From Ignavibacteria bacterium (lineage in GTDB: Bacteria > Bacteroidota > Ignavibacteria > Tepidaquicellales > OLB5): a stretch of 50,134 nucleotides of DNA. The stretch lies in contig JAUQWS010000072.1 in the NCBI GenBank assembly GCA_030835025.1, positions 1-50,134 on the forward strand. The letters run 5' to 3'. This document shows, in pieces, positions 41,961 to 50,087 of this stretch. Both the position numbers and the translations under genes were made by a program. The notes beneath the pieces are model-generated. The model made no database searches, was not told where the DNA came from, and saw only the letters and a list, made by a program, of their open reading frames with translations. The first letter of the stretch is position 1; each line of letters begins with the position of its first letter.

Positions 41961-42332
41961 CTAATAGATCCCCTTATCAACCATAAACTTCTTCACTTCT
42001 TCATTGTTCATAAACACAAGCGCCACTATGCCGAAGATCATACTTGCAACATTACCTGTCAATATTGTAATAATATCAAACACGGCAGCAAACTGAAGTG
42101 AGCTGTAAGTCCCTGTCCTGTCAAGCCTGTTGAGCTTGTTATAGACTATAAAATCCATTACGCAGGCAATTATGCTGATTACGGGAAAAGCACCGAACAG
42201 GCAGCCTATTCCGCATGTTATCAGTCCCCCTATGATAGTATAAAAGATCCAAGAAACGGCAAACAGTATATTCAGGATCCCAGAAATAAGGAAAAAGATC
42301 TTTAAGAGATTTAATTGTTCATTATTATTCAT
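41961..42332 (-). CDS. Small four-helix membrane protein, paralog B
   Basis: 123 residues, a paralog of the gene at 41486-41860 with the same helix pattern and C-terminal 'MVDKGIY'. Unknown function. It is one of two neighbouring pairs of duplicated small membrane proteins in 41486-43903. Confidence 0.7.
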   Translation of the reverse strand: MNNNEQLNLLKIFFLISGILNILFAVSWIFYTIIGGLITCGIGCLFGAFPVISIIACVMDFIVYNKLNRLDRTGTYSSLQFAAVFDIITILTGNVASMIFGIVALVFMNNEEVKKFMVDKGIY

Positions 42333-42468
42333 TTTTCAATTTGATTTTCTGTGCCTCTTCTATATTAGACTCAGAAACAGCAGATTTAGTTTCACAAAAT
42401 CTGCCGCTTCCGTTCAAATTTACCCCTTTACTGTAAAGAAAAGAGTCATTGCTTGGGAGTCACACTGA

Positions 42469-42726
42469 TCAGAGTATGAATCCGCCTATTGCCCAGCGAA
42501 TAAACCCTAAAACCAATGTAACGATATTCAGCACCATGCCGATTGATGCCTGGCTTTTTTGCTGTGCGTAGGCAGGATTTGAATTTATGACCCCGATAAG
42601 GCTTAATATGAACCCAACAAATGCCAGAGGCAGGGTGAACCAGAAGCTCCACCCAAAGCATGGTACAAATCCAACGCACATTGCTATTATAGCTATGATT
42701 CCGAGAATGAATCCTGCTTTTCCCAT
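42469..42726 (-). CDS. Small DUF4190-like membrane protein
   Basis: 85 residues with three helices and a small loop (SNPAYAQQKSQASI, about 49-62). The layout 'G.ILGIIAI......LPLAFVGFILSLIGVI' and 'IGMVLNIVTLVLG' resembles DUF4190-type small membrane proteins. Unknown role. It belongs to the row of small minus-strand membrane genes. Confidence 0.6.
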   Translation of the reverse strand: MGKAGFILGIIAIIAMCVGFVPCFGWSFWFTLPLAFVGFILSLIGVINSNPAYAQQKSQASIGMVLNIVTLVLGFIRWAIGGFIL

Positions 42727-42738
42727 TTTCTGTACTTT

Positions 42739-43074
42739 CTATTTAAGTTTTCTTTTCCGCAAAAGTTCCATGATTGCGAAGTAAAGGAAAAATATGCTGT
42801 TTACCGAAAACAATCCAAACAGCGGCAATGATGCGCTGTTGTAAGAAGCAGCCGATTCCGGATTCCCGCTTGAAATACTCAAAAAGCCCCTGGTAAGCCC
42901 GCAAGCAGAACACTCAGTGCCGAGTTTTGCTTTCAGTTCGCACTCGGGTGTCAGTCCGGTAAGGGTCTCCTCAGGCAAAACAAATCCCGCGATAAGCCCG
43001 GCAAGTATGCATGCACTTATTGCATACCACGCAGTTCTGAATGAATCTTTGATATAACAGCCGCTGTTACATGT
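42739..43074 (-). CDS. DUF2752 membrane protein
   Basis: 111 residues with two to three helices and the DUF2752 hallmark C-x2-CGLTR ('GTECSACGLTRGFLSISSGN', about 54-73). I chose the ATG at 43074. A start at 43107 would lie inside the terminator of the upstream gene (43095-43126) and so outside any message starting after it. The function is unknown; the Cys-pair motif is constant in the family. Confidence 0.8.
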   Translation of the reverse strand, partial: TCNSGCYIKDSFRTAWYAISACILAGLIAGFVLPEETLTGLTPECELKAKLGTECSACGLTRGFLSISSGNPESAASYNSASLPLFGLFSVNSIFFLYFAIMELLRKRKLK

Positions 43075-43094
43075 CATAAATAAAAACCCCAAAT

Positions 43095-43126
43095 AAAAAA
43101 GGCGCACTCTTTATAAAGAATGCGCC
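43095..43126 (-). terminator. Terminator after the first DUF4870-like gene
   Basis: A long stem GGCGCA...TGCGCC encloses TCTTTATAAAGA, itself self-complementary, and runs into TTTTTTATTT on the minus strand. It lies 25 bp after the stop. Confidence 0.8.
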
Positions 43127-43150
43127 CTAAAGTTTGAAACCCTGATTAAT

Positions 43151-43489
43151 TTACTTTACCAGATTGAACTTCTCTCCAAACTGCCCGATCATCGGGAGCG
43201 GAGTTGCTTCACCCTTGGAAGCATTCATTATTCCCATGATAAGGAAAATTATCCATGGAATGTAAAGAATAAGTCCTATGCCGCAGGTAATTGTTCCGAT
43301 TATTCCGGCAAGTATATTAAGTATGAACAAGGCGATACCCTGCTCTGTGTGGAACATTACAAAGTTGTTTCTTTTCATATCGTCCATTAACAACGGAATA
43401 AAAAAGATCAGATAGGCCAAAATAGCCATAGTTTTTCCATTGTTCACATCTTCCTGCGTAAAGTTAACTTGTCTTGTAGATTCTGCCAT
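43151..43489 (-). CDS. DUF4870-like membrane protein, paralog A
   Basis: 112 residues with three helices. 'AILAYLIFFIPLL', 'NNFVMFHTEQGIALFILNIL' and the C-terminal 'LPMIGQFGEKFNLVK' match DUF4870-type proteins and its neighbour at 43514-43903. The role is unknown. It ends at a strong terminator. Confidence 0.75.
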   Translation of the reverse strand: MAESTRQVNFTQEDVNNGKTMAILAYLIFFIPLLMDDMKRNNFVMFHTEQGIALFILNILAGIIGTITCGIGLILYIPWIIFLIMGIMNASKGEATPLPMIGQFGEKFNLVK

Positions 43490-43513
43490 TTATTTTCTCC
43501 TGAAGTGAGTGTG

Positions 43514-43903
43514 TTATTTTACTAAGTTTAGTTTGGCGCCGTAAGAACCGATCACCGGAAGCTCTTTTACTTTGCCGCCGATAGCGTTAAGCAATCCCAT
43601 GACCCATAATACTAAATAAGCCAGCCAGGGTAAAATTCCGAGAATTGAAACTACACATCCTAATGTGCTGCTTATCTGGTTAACAACAATTGTCAATACC
43701 ATCATAACAATGTATATCAGGATAAAAGCTATCCACAGAATTATTGCCTGCTCTGTGTGGAACATTGCAAACTTCTTGTCTCTTGCTGCAAAAAGCGGTA
43801 TAAGAAAAAGGATATAGGCAAGAATACCCATTACTTTACCGTCTTCTATTTCTGCCTGTGTGATTGATGCTACTGCCGGTCTTGTTGAAGTATTGTCAGT
43901 CAT
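43514..43903 (-). CDS. DUF4870-like membrane protein, paralog B
   Basis: 129 residues, a duplicate of the next gene: 'GILAYILFLIPLF', 'KKFAMFHTEQAIILWIAFIL' and 'LPVIGSYGAKLNLVK'. It has a longer second helix region. First gene of the pair, 24 bp from its paralog, so they are probably one transcript. Confidence 0.75.
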   Translation of the reverse strand: MTDNTSTRPAVASITQAEIEDGKVMGILAYILFLIPLFAARDKKFAMFHTEQAIILWIAFILIYIVMMVLTIVVNQISSTLGCVVSILGILPWLAYLVLWVMGLLNAIGGKVKELPVIGSYGAKLNLVK

Positions 43904-44030
43904 GACTCTCCTTTAGGTTAGTTTAGAAAGAATATGTTTGTTAACAGAAATTTTATAACCTAAATAAAAAGAAATGTAAGGTTTTGAAATTTCGGAAATG
44001 AATACAGCCTTGCAAAGAGCTGCTTAGGAC

Positions 44031-44450
44031 CTATCTGAATATTGCCTTTATACTGCCCCAGGTGTCTCTTACGCTGGATATCACATGCGTAACTGTTATT
44101 GTTTGGCTGTAAACATGGTTACCGTTGTTATCCACAAGCTTTAACCTGTAATAGTATATTGGAACTGAGCTATAGTTGCCTGTGGTTACAATATCACGGA
44201 AATAATAATATGAATTATGTCCAATTGCTGTAACGTTCCCGATATTTACAAAACTGTTTGGCTCAGATGCACTTCTTTCTATTTCAAAACGGGCTAAGTT
44301 ATCTTCCGTTCCGGTTTTCCACTCTAAAAGAATTGAATCTGTTTCATTCTTTCCTGTAAAATATTGAAGCTCCGTTGCAGCATACAGTAATCCGGTAACC
44401 AGTATAATCACCAAACAAGCTGTACTTGTTATTTTCAGTGGCTTTTTCAT
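44031..44450 (-). CDS. Small exported protein with fibronectin III-like domain
   Basis: 139 residues. A signal peptide (about 1-25) is followed by a single domain with 'LEWKTGTEDNLARFEIERS' and 'YYYRLKLVDNNGNHVYS', the pattern of FN3-like domains that precede T9SS sorting tails in Bacteroidota. The sorting tail itself is missing and the protein ends shortly after ('VISSVRDTWGSIKAIFR'). It may be a small periplasmic or surface protein, or a fragment of a larger cargo protein. Confidence 0.6.
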   Translation of the reverse strand: MKKPLKITSTACLVIILVTGLLYAATELQYFTGKNETDSILLEWKTGTEDNLARFEIERSASEPNSFVNIGNVTAIGHNSYYYFRDIVTTGNYSSVPIYYYRLKLVDNNGNHVYSQTITVTHVISSVRDTWGSIKAIFR

Positions 44451-44565
44451 TGGAAATTACTCAAATATATATGTAATTATAAATAAATGCAAGTATTTAA
44501 GGGCTAAAAAATGCGGAAAATTCAATAAATTTAAGCCATTTCTCAGAAGTCGAATACAGTCTTAT

Positions 44566-45705
44566 TTATTCCAGCTTCTTCCGGAATCTGAGTGAACTGA
44601 GTGTTAAGATGAATATGCCAAAAACAAAAAGAGCTATGAACTGGTCATACAACTGCCCGATCCCTACACCCTTGAGGATTATTCCGCGAACTATTGTTAT
44701 GAAATACCTTAACGGTATTACGTATGTTATGTATTGTATCCACACCGGCATGTTCTCTATCGGAAAAGCAAAACCTGAAAGGTAGATCATCGGCATCATC
44801 ACTCCGAAAAATGATGTCATCGTTGCCTGCTGCTGTGTTTTGGATATTGTGGAAACAAAGAGTCCAAGCCCCAGTGTACTCAGCATGAAAAGCAGAGAAG
44901 CAAAATACAGCTGGAACACACTGCCCAGTACCTGGATATTGAACCAGAAACGCATTACGGTTATAACTATAGTGATTGATACAAAACCCAGTATTGAAAA
45001 CGGAACCAGCTTTCCTATTATCATCTGGTAAGATTTCAGTGGAGTAACAATTAGCTGTTCAAACGTTCCTATTTCTCTTTCCTTTACAATTGCAAGTGAT
45101 GTCAGATTGATAGTCACTATCATTATCAGCAGTCCCACAATTCCGGGCAGCATGTAGTTTCGCGTAAGCAGATCCGGGTTATACCATACCCTGGTTTCTG
45201 CCTCAATTGCAGGTACGCGCGTGAGTATGGTATTTTTTCTTCCGCTACGCTCTATTTGTTCGTTCAGGATATTCGCCGCATAGCTGATAGTTATACCCTG
45301 CGAATATCCTGCGGCTATCAGTGCCTTATTCCCGTCTGAGCCGTCAAATATAGTCTGAAGAGATGTTGATCTTCCGCTTAACATATCTTTTTCAAAATCA
45401 GGGGGAATAACAATTGCCATTATTACTTCACCGTTATCTATCAGTTTTTCAAGCTCTTCATAACTTGATACATAGTGAAGAATTTTGAAGTAACCGGATT
45501 TTTCATATTTTTCTATGAACTCCCTGCTGGAAACGCTCCTGTCCTGATCCCAAACGGCAGTATTTATTTCTTTTACATCAAGAGTTGCAGCATAACCAAG
45601 AAAAACAAGCTGGATAACCGGAGCTATCAGGATTACAGCGAACATCCTTTTATCTCGCTTGAACTGCAGGAACTCTTTCTTAATGAAATTAAGTATCAGG
45701 TTCAT
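44566..45705 (-). CDS. ABC-2 type permease, second of the export operon
   Basis: 379 residues of YbhR/YbhS type: an N-terminal helix (about 20-40, 'MFAVILIAPVIQLVFLGYAA'), a large periplasmic domain (about 45-165), then five helices in the C-terminal half with 'VKEREIGTFEQLIVTPL' before them. I chose the ATG at 45705, which overlaps the stop of the preceding permease (TGATG) and gives the family N-terminus 'MNLILNFIKKEFLQFKRD'. A longer frame upstream reads across the neighbouring gene and is not real. Confidence 0.9.
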   Translation of the reverse strand: MNLILNFIKKEFLQFKRDKRMFAVILIAPVIQLVFLGYAATLDVKEINTAVWDQDRSVSSREFIEKYEKSGYFKILHYVSSYEELEKLIDNGEVIMAIVIPPDFEKDMLSGRSTSLQTIFDGSDGNKALIAAGYSQGITISYAANILNEQIERSGRKNTILTRVPAIEAETRVWYNPDLLTRNYMLPGIVGLLIMIVTINLTSLAIVKEREIGTFEQLIVTPLKSYQMIIGKLVPFSILGFVSITIVITVMRFWFNIQVLGSVFQLYFASLLFMLSTLGLGLFVSTISKTQQQATMTSFFGVMMPMIYLSGFAFPIENMPVWIQYITYVIPLRYFITIVRGIILKGVGIGQLYDQFIALFVFGIFILTLSSLRFRKKLE

Positions 45706-46832
45706 CAGGTCTTTGCCCTCCGCATGCGCAATGTGGCAATTCCCAAAAAAACCGTTGCGAATATCACAAGACTGATTATCTGCTTCCAGAATGATTCGAT
45801 ACCTGTACCTTTGAGCATTATGGATCTTAAGATCACTATGTAGAATTTTGCGGGAGTGATATTTGTAAGTATTTGTATTGGCCACGGCATGCTTTCAATA
45901 GGGAATAAGAAGCCTGAAAGAATGAAGGTAGGCAGCATTGTTGCCAGTGAAGCTAACTGGAATGCCACCTGCTGCGAATCTGAAACCGTTGAGATAAAAA
46001 TTCCAATGCTCAATGATGCGATCAGAAAAATTAATGTTGTTGCAAACAACAGCAGGTAACTGCCTTTAATTTCTATACCGAATGCGAGCATACTGAATAT
46101 AAGAGTGAACATTGCCACAAATAAAGCTACAACAGTGTACGGAATTGTTTTTCCGATTATCATCTCAACCGAACCGAGCGGTGAAACTTTGAGCTGCTCC
46201 ATTGATCCCAGTTCCTTTTCACGGACAATTGATAAGCAAGTGAGAATAACTGCGGTAAGAATAAGTATCATAGAAAACAGCCCCGGTATGAGGAATTTAG
46301 TTGTGTTAAGATCGGGGTTGTACCAGAATAAAGGCTGGGGATCTATCGGGAGTACGGCTTTCATTCCGTTCTTATCAAGGAATTCCTGCGTGAACTTGCC
46401 GTTGAAGAACCTGGTCGCCGCTGACAGATAATTCATAATTACTGTTGCAGTATTACCGTCAACACCGTCAATAAGGAATTGTATCTTAGCGATTTTGCCG
46501 GAGCGAAGGTTCTGAGTAAAATCTGAGGGAAATACAACTACACACTGGGCAAGCTTCTCATCCAGATATTTATTCACGTCCTTTTCATCGTGAATGTATG
46601 CCACAACGTTAAAGTAGCTTGAGCTTGAGAGCATCTCAACAAAATCGCGGGTTTCTTCCGAATTGTCGTTGTTGCGTACAGCAATTTTTATGTTCTTTAC
46701 GTCAAGGCTCAGGGCATATCCAAACAGCATCAATAGGAATACGGGGAAAATGAAAATTAGATAAAGAGTCCTTGCATCGCGCTTTATCTGCCGAAACTCC
46801 TTTTTCACTATTGCGTATATTCTGTATAACAT
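45705..46832 (-). CDS. ABC-2 type permease, first of the export operon
   Basis: 375 residues with the same layout as its neighbour: helix 1 about 24-44 ('LYLIFIFPVFLLMLFGYALS'), a periplasmic domain, 'VREKELGSMEQLKVSPLGS' and five C-terminal helices. The two permeases form the heterodimeric channel of a YbhGFSR-like exporter. It follows the ATPase gene after 386 bp that holds a repeat element, so it may need its own promoter. Confidence 0.9.
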   Translation of the reverse strand: MLYRIYAIVKKEFRQIKRDARTLYLIFIFPVFLLMLFGYALSLDVKNIKIAVRNNDNSEETRDFVEMLSSSSYFNVVAYIHDEKDVNKYLDEKLAQCVVVFPSDFTQNLRSGKIAKIQFLIDGVDGNTATVIMNYLSAATRFFNGKFTQEFLDKNGMKAVLPIDPQPLFWYNPDLNTTKFLIPGLFSMILILTAVILTCLSIVREKELGSMEQLKVSPLGSVEMIIGKTIPYTVVALFVAMFTLIFSMLAFGIEIKGSYLLLFATTLIFLIASLSIGIFISTVSDSQQVAFQLASLATMLPTFILSGFLFPIESMPWPIQILTNITPAKFYIVILRSIMLKGTGIESFWKQIISLVIFATVFLGIATLRMRRAKT

Positions 46833-46884
46833 TCTTTGTTTTTAGATCCCCCTTGAAAAGGGGGGTTCTTTTTTTCCTGCTTTT

Positions 46885-47097
46885 AAGTCCCCCTTAAAAA
46901 GGGGGATGAAGACTGTCATTTTCTGTTGTATTTCGATTGAAGATTTAGTTTCTTCCTTCGCAACACTTTAATGGGGATTTTATCTTACTCTTCCCACATC
47001 CAAATCCCCATCTATATTCTTCGGGGTATCTAAAAATAGTTCAATTGTAACCTGTTTGAGTTTCCAAGATCTCATCCCCCTTTAAAAGGGGGACTAA
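46885..47097. repeat. ~215-bp intergenic element with inverted-repeat ends, copy 2
   Basis: Same order of blocks as the copy at 41190-41405, with ends GTCCCCCTT-AAA-AAGGGGGAT and ATCCCCCTT-TAA-AAGGGGGA. A further loose end hairpin (CCCCCTT-GAAA-AGGGGGG followed by T-rich DNA) lies at about 46845-46872. With a heptad repeat (47187-47219) it fills the gene-free stretch 46833-47218; I see no gene in the remaining 47098-47186. Confidence 0.7.
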
Positions 47098-47186
47098 TTT
47101 AAATATGTAAAGCTTTTCTTTCGTTCCCAATCAGCCACGGCGGACGAGCTTGGGGAACACATCGAACGCAGAGAGACCAAATCTTT

Positions 47187-47219
47187 TTTTTACTTTTGCC
47201 TTTTTACTTTTTACTTACT
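47187..47219. repeat. Heptad-based repeat, TTTTTAC type
   Basis: 7-mers TTTTTAC TTTTGCC TTTTTAC TTTTTAC run up to the stop of the ATPase gene. Confidence 0.6.
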
Positions 47220-48154
47220 CATTCTTTTTCCAGCAGATTTACAAACACATCTTCCAGTGATGCAGCAATTCTGTTAATTCTTCTTACTCCTATTCCTTTA
47301 TCCTCAAGTTGTTTCTTTAGCTGTTCTATTCTCCCCATTGTATCCTCCGAGTCTTCAGATCTCAGAGTGACATGTATGTATTCTCCAAAATACGCGCTGC
47401 TCTTTATCAGCTCTGATACATCGAGAATTGCAACCGCTTTATCAGGTTCATCGCATTCAATTTCGATTATCGGGTTGCTTAAATACTTTTCCTTCAGTTC
47501 ACCGGGCGAACCCCCTGCGATTATCTTCCCTGCATCTATCATCATTATTCTGTTGCAGAACTCAGCCTCATCAAGGTAGTGGGTAGTCACAAAAACCGTT
47601 ATCCCGCTTTGTGAAAGATCGTTGATCAGATCCCAGAAATTCTTTCTGGAAATAGGGTCGACTCCTCCTGTTGGTTCATCCAGGAAAACTATCTTCGGTT
47701 CATGTATTACGGCTGTACCCAGGGCAAGCCTTTGTTTCAGTCCGGTCGAAAGTGTGCCCGTAAGAGAATCAGCTCTATCTAAAAGACCCGCAGTCTTGAG
47801 CACCCATTTCTTTCTTTCCTCCAGTTTTTCTCCTTCAAGTCCGTATATGCTGCCGAAGAAGTTGATATTCTCTTCAACTGTAAGGTCACTGTACAAAGAG
47901 AATTTCTGCGACATGTAGCCGATATTCTTTTTTACATCGTCAGGATTGCGCTTAATGCTGAAACCGCCAACCATTGCATCGCCTGCTGTTGGCTCAAGTA
48001 TTCCGCACAGCATTTTTATTGTGGTTGATTTACCCGCTCCGTTAGCTCCCAAAAATCCAAACACCTCACCCTGTTTAACATCAAAGGAGATATTATCCAC
48101 TGATGTGAATTTCCCGAAGCGTTTTGTCAAAGTCTTAACTTCTATTGAATTCAT
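47219..48154 (-). CDS. ABC transporter ATPase, second of the export operon
   Basis: 311 residues. Walker A GANGAGKST (36-44), a signature LSTGLKQRL with Thr in place of the usual Gly, Walker B IVFLDEPTGGVDP, and switch His in 'VFVTTHYLDE'. The C-terminal extension after about 225 is typical of YbhF/DrrA-type exporters. It overlaps the first ATPase gene by four bases. In E. coli YbhF both ATPases are one protein; here they are two genes. Confidence 0.92.
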   Translation of the reverse strand: MNSIEVKTLTKRFGKFTSVDNISFDVKQGEVFGFLGANGAGKSTTIKMLCGILEPTAGDAMVGGFSIKRNPDDVKKNIGYMSQKFSLYSDLTVEENINFFGSIYGLEGEKLEERKKWVLKTAGLLDRADSLTGTLSTGLKQRLALGTAVIHEPKIVFLDEPTGGVDPISRKNFWDLINDLSQSGITVFVTTHYLDEAEFCNRIMMIDAGKIIAGGSPGELKEKYLSNPIIEIECDEPDKAVAILDVSELIKSSAYFGEYIHVTLRSEDSEDTMGRIEQLKKQLEDKGIGVRRINRIAASLEDVFVNLLEKE

Positions 48155-49074
48155 CCGGCTTTAAGCATATGTATGAATACATTTTCCAGTGAAACAGGTT
48201 TTATTCTGTATGAATCTATCTTAATTCCGTTTGAGCCAAGCAATTTTTCTATCTTTGGAAATTCCTCATCATAATTCTCAACTGCAGCATCTATTCTGTC
48301 GCCGAATAATTGAGCCTCAAAATTTTCGGTAATAAGCTTATAGGCTTCCCGCAGGTTTGGAGTGACAAGCTCAATGATAACTCTTTTCATCGATGCTTTT
48401 ATTACTTTGGGAGATTCACTCATAAGCAGCTTTCCGGCGTTCATCATGGCAATGGTGCTGAATCTTTCGGCTTCATCCATGTAGGGAGTGGAAACAACAA
48501 TTGTCACCCCTTCATTGTGGAGTTCTGAAAGTATCTTCCAGAAATCACGCCTCGAGACAGGGTCAACTCCCGTTGTTGGTTCATCCAGAAATATTATTTT
48601 GGGCTTATGTATAAGAGTGCATGAGAGGGCAAGCTTTTGCTTCATTCCTCCGGAAAGCTTCCCTGCGAGGAAACTTCTGAATTTCTTCAGCCTGGTGAAT
48701 TCAAGCAGCTCGTTCCTGCGGTCTTTGTATTTCTTCACACCGTGAAGCTCAGCAAAAAACTCAATATTTTCATCAACAGTCAGGTCGGAATACAGACTGA
48801 ACTTCTGTGATAGATATCCTATCTCATCTTTTATCCTGTTGCTTTGTTTCTTGAGATCGAAACCAAGTATTGAGGCAGTTCCGGAGTCAGGCTCTGCAAG
48901 TCCGCACAACATTCTGATAAGCGTTGTTTTCCCTGCGCCGTCAGGCCCAACAAACCCGAAGACTTCCCCGCGCACGACTGAAAAAGATATATGGTCAACT
49001 GCAACAAGTTTGTCAAATGTCTTTGTTAAGCCGTTAATTACAATTGCTGTCTCTGTATTAATGTTGATTGCCAA
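48151..49074 (-). CDS. ABC transporter ATPase, first of the export operon
   Basis: 307 residues. Walker A GPDGAGKTT (43-51), signature LSGGMKQKL, Walker B IIFLDEPTTGVDP. The usual switch His after 'VVST' is Pro (VVSTPYMDEAERF), so this site may be catalytically weak, as in many asymmetric ABC pairs where only one site turns over ATP well. It pairs with the next gene, in which the His is present. Confidence 0.92.
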   Translation of the reverse strand: MAININTETAIVINGLTKTFDKLVAVDHISFSVVRGEVFGFVGPDGAGKTTLIRMLCGLAEPDSGTASILGFDLKKQSNRIKDEIGYLSQKFSLYSDLTVDENIEFFAELHGVKKYKDRRNELLEFTRLKKFRSFLAGKLSGGMKQKLALSCTLIHKPKIIFLDEPTTGVDPVSRRDFWKILSELHNEGVTIVVSTPYMDEAERFSTIAMMNAGKLLMSESPKVIKASMKRVIIELVTPNLREAYKLITENFEAQLFGDRIDAAVENYDEEFPKIEKLLGSNGIKIDSYRIKPVSLENVFIHMLKAG

Positions 49075-49077
49075 TGC

Positions 49078-49125
49078 TGATTGTTAATTGCTTACTCTGA
49101 TTGTTAACTGCTGATTGATCATTGA
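49078..49125. repeat. Heptad-based tandem repeat
   Basis: 7-mers TGATTGT TAATTGC, a 6-base break, TGATTGT TAACTGC, then TGATTGA TCATTGA. It lies between the adaptor and ATPase genes and overlaps the adaptor's last codons. Confidence 0.6.
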
Positions 49126-50087
49126 TACAGGATCTTTGCATCGGCGGGGAGCCCCGGTTTGAGTTCAAACTGCGGATTCGGGATTTCGATCTTCACTGCA
49201 AACACCAGCTTTGTGCGCTCCTCGGGAGTCTGAATATTCTTCGGCGTGAATTCTGCCTCCGGTGAAATAAATATTATTTTACCTGTATAGGTCTTGTCTT
49301 TGAAAGCATCTATTGTTATTTCTGCGTTTTGACCCAGCTTCACTTTTGAAAGTTCGGTTTCCGGTACATAAATAACCAGGTTCACCGTTTCCAGATTGGA
49401 AACCCTGAGCAGCGATGAAGAAGGTGCTACATTTTCACCGGCTTCGACGAATTTTTTGGATACAAATCCGTCAACAGGTGAGTATACTTTGCAGTCCTCA
49501 ATGCTTTTCTTCAGCAGATCAACTGCCGAGACGGCTCTTTTCAGGTTAGCCTGAGCGGATTCAATTTCTTCCGGCCTGATTATGGTCCTTACTTTTGATA
49601 AATTCTCTTTTGCGGAGTTATATTGAGCTACCGTAAGGTCATACCTGGCCTTTGCGTCGTCAAAAAGCTTAGTTGTGGCTGCATCCTGTTTATAAAGCTC
49701 TTCCGCCCGGTCACGGTCAACTTTTGCGAGGTCCATATTTATTTTAGCCTGTTTAAGCAGTTCCTCGGATTGTTTAATATCTTCACGCCTGGCACCGCTT
49801 CTAAGAAGTTTTAACTGAGCATTTGCAAGGTCAACTCCGGCTTCTGACTGGCGAAGCTGTATATCCAGCAATTCGTGGTCTATCTCAACAAGAAGGTCCC
49901 CCTTCTTAACCCTGTCACCTTCGTTGAAATAAAGCTGCTTAAGCTGCCCTGCAGTTTTAGAGCTTATTGTGACGTTTACAGATTCAATTGTGCCGGATGC
50001 TTTTATGGAATTATTTTCGGTATTGTTACCGCAGCCATATAATAGAAATAACAGGGTAAAAGATAATGATATCAGTATGAGTTTCAT
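49119..50087 (-). CDS. HlyD/YbhG-type membrane fusion lipoprotein
   Basis: A 322-residue periplasmic adaptor. The signal ends in a lipobox-like LYGC (Cys19). The lipoyl-type half domains ('GQLKQLYFNEGDRVKKGDLL' about 47-66 and 'YSPVDGFVSKKFVEAGENV' about 203-221) flank a long coiled coil (about 75-195). A beta-barrel domain with 'VNLVIYVPETELSKVKLGQ' follows. It links the ABC permeases to an outer-membrane channel. The ATG overlaps an upstream stop, so the operon extends beyond the right edge. Confidence 0.92.
   Translation of the reverse strand: MKLILISLSFTLLFLLYGCGNNTENNSIKASGTIESVNVTISSKTAGQLKQLYFNEGDRVKKGDLLVEIDHELLDIQLRQSEAGVDLANAQLKLLRSGARREDIKQSEELLKQAKINMDLAKVDRDRAEELYKQDAATTKLFDDAKARYDLTVAQYNSAKENLSKVRTIIRPEEIESAQANLKRAVSAVDLLKKSIEDCKVYSPVDGFVSKKFVEAGENVAPSSSLLRVSNLETVNLVIYVPETELSKVKLGQNAEITIDAFKDKTYTGKIIFISPEAEFTPKNIQTPEERTKLVFAVKIEIPNPQFELKPGLPADAKILYQ

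Noticed and set aside
45706-45885. N-terminal extension of the second ABC permease
   Set aside because: These 60 codons lie within the coding region of the neighbouring permease in another frame, and the ATG at 45705 gives the family start.
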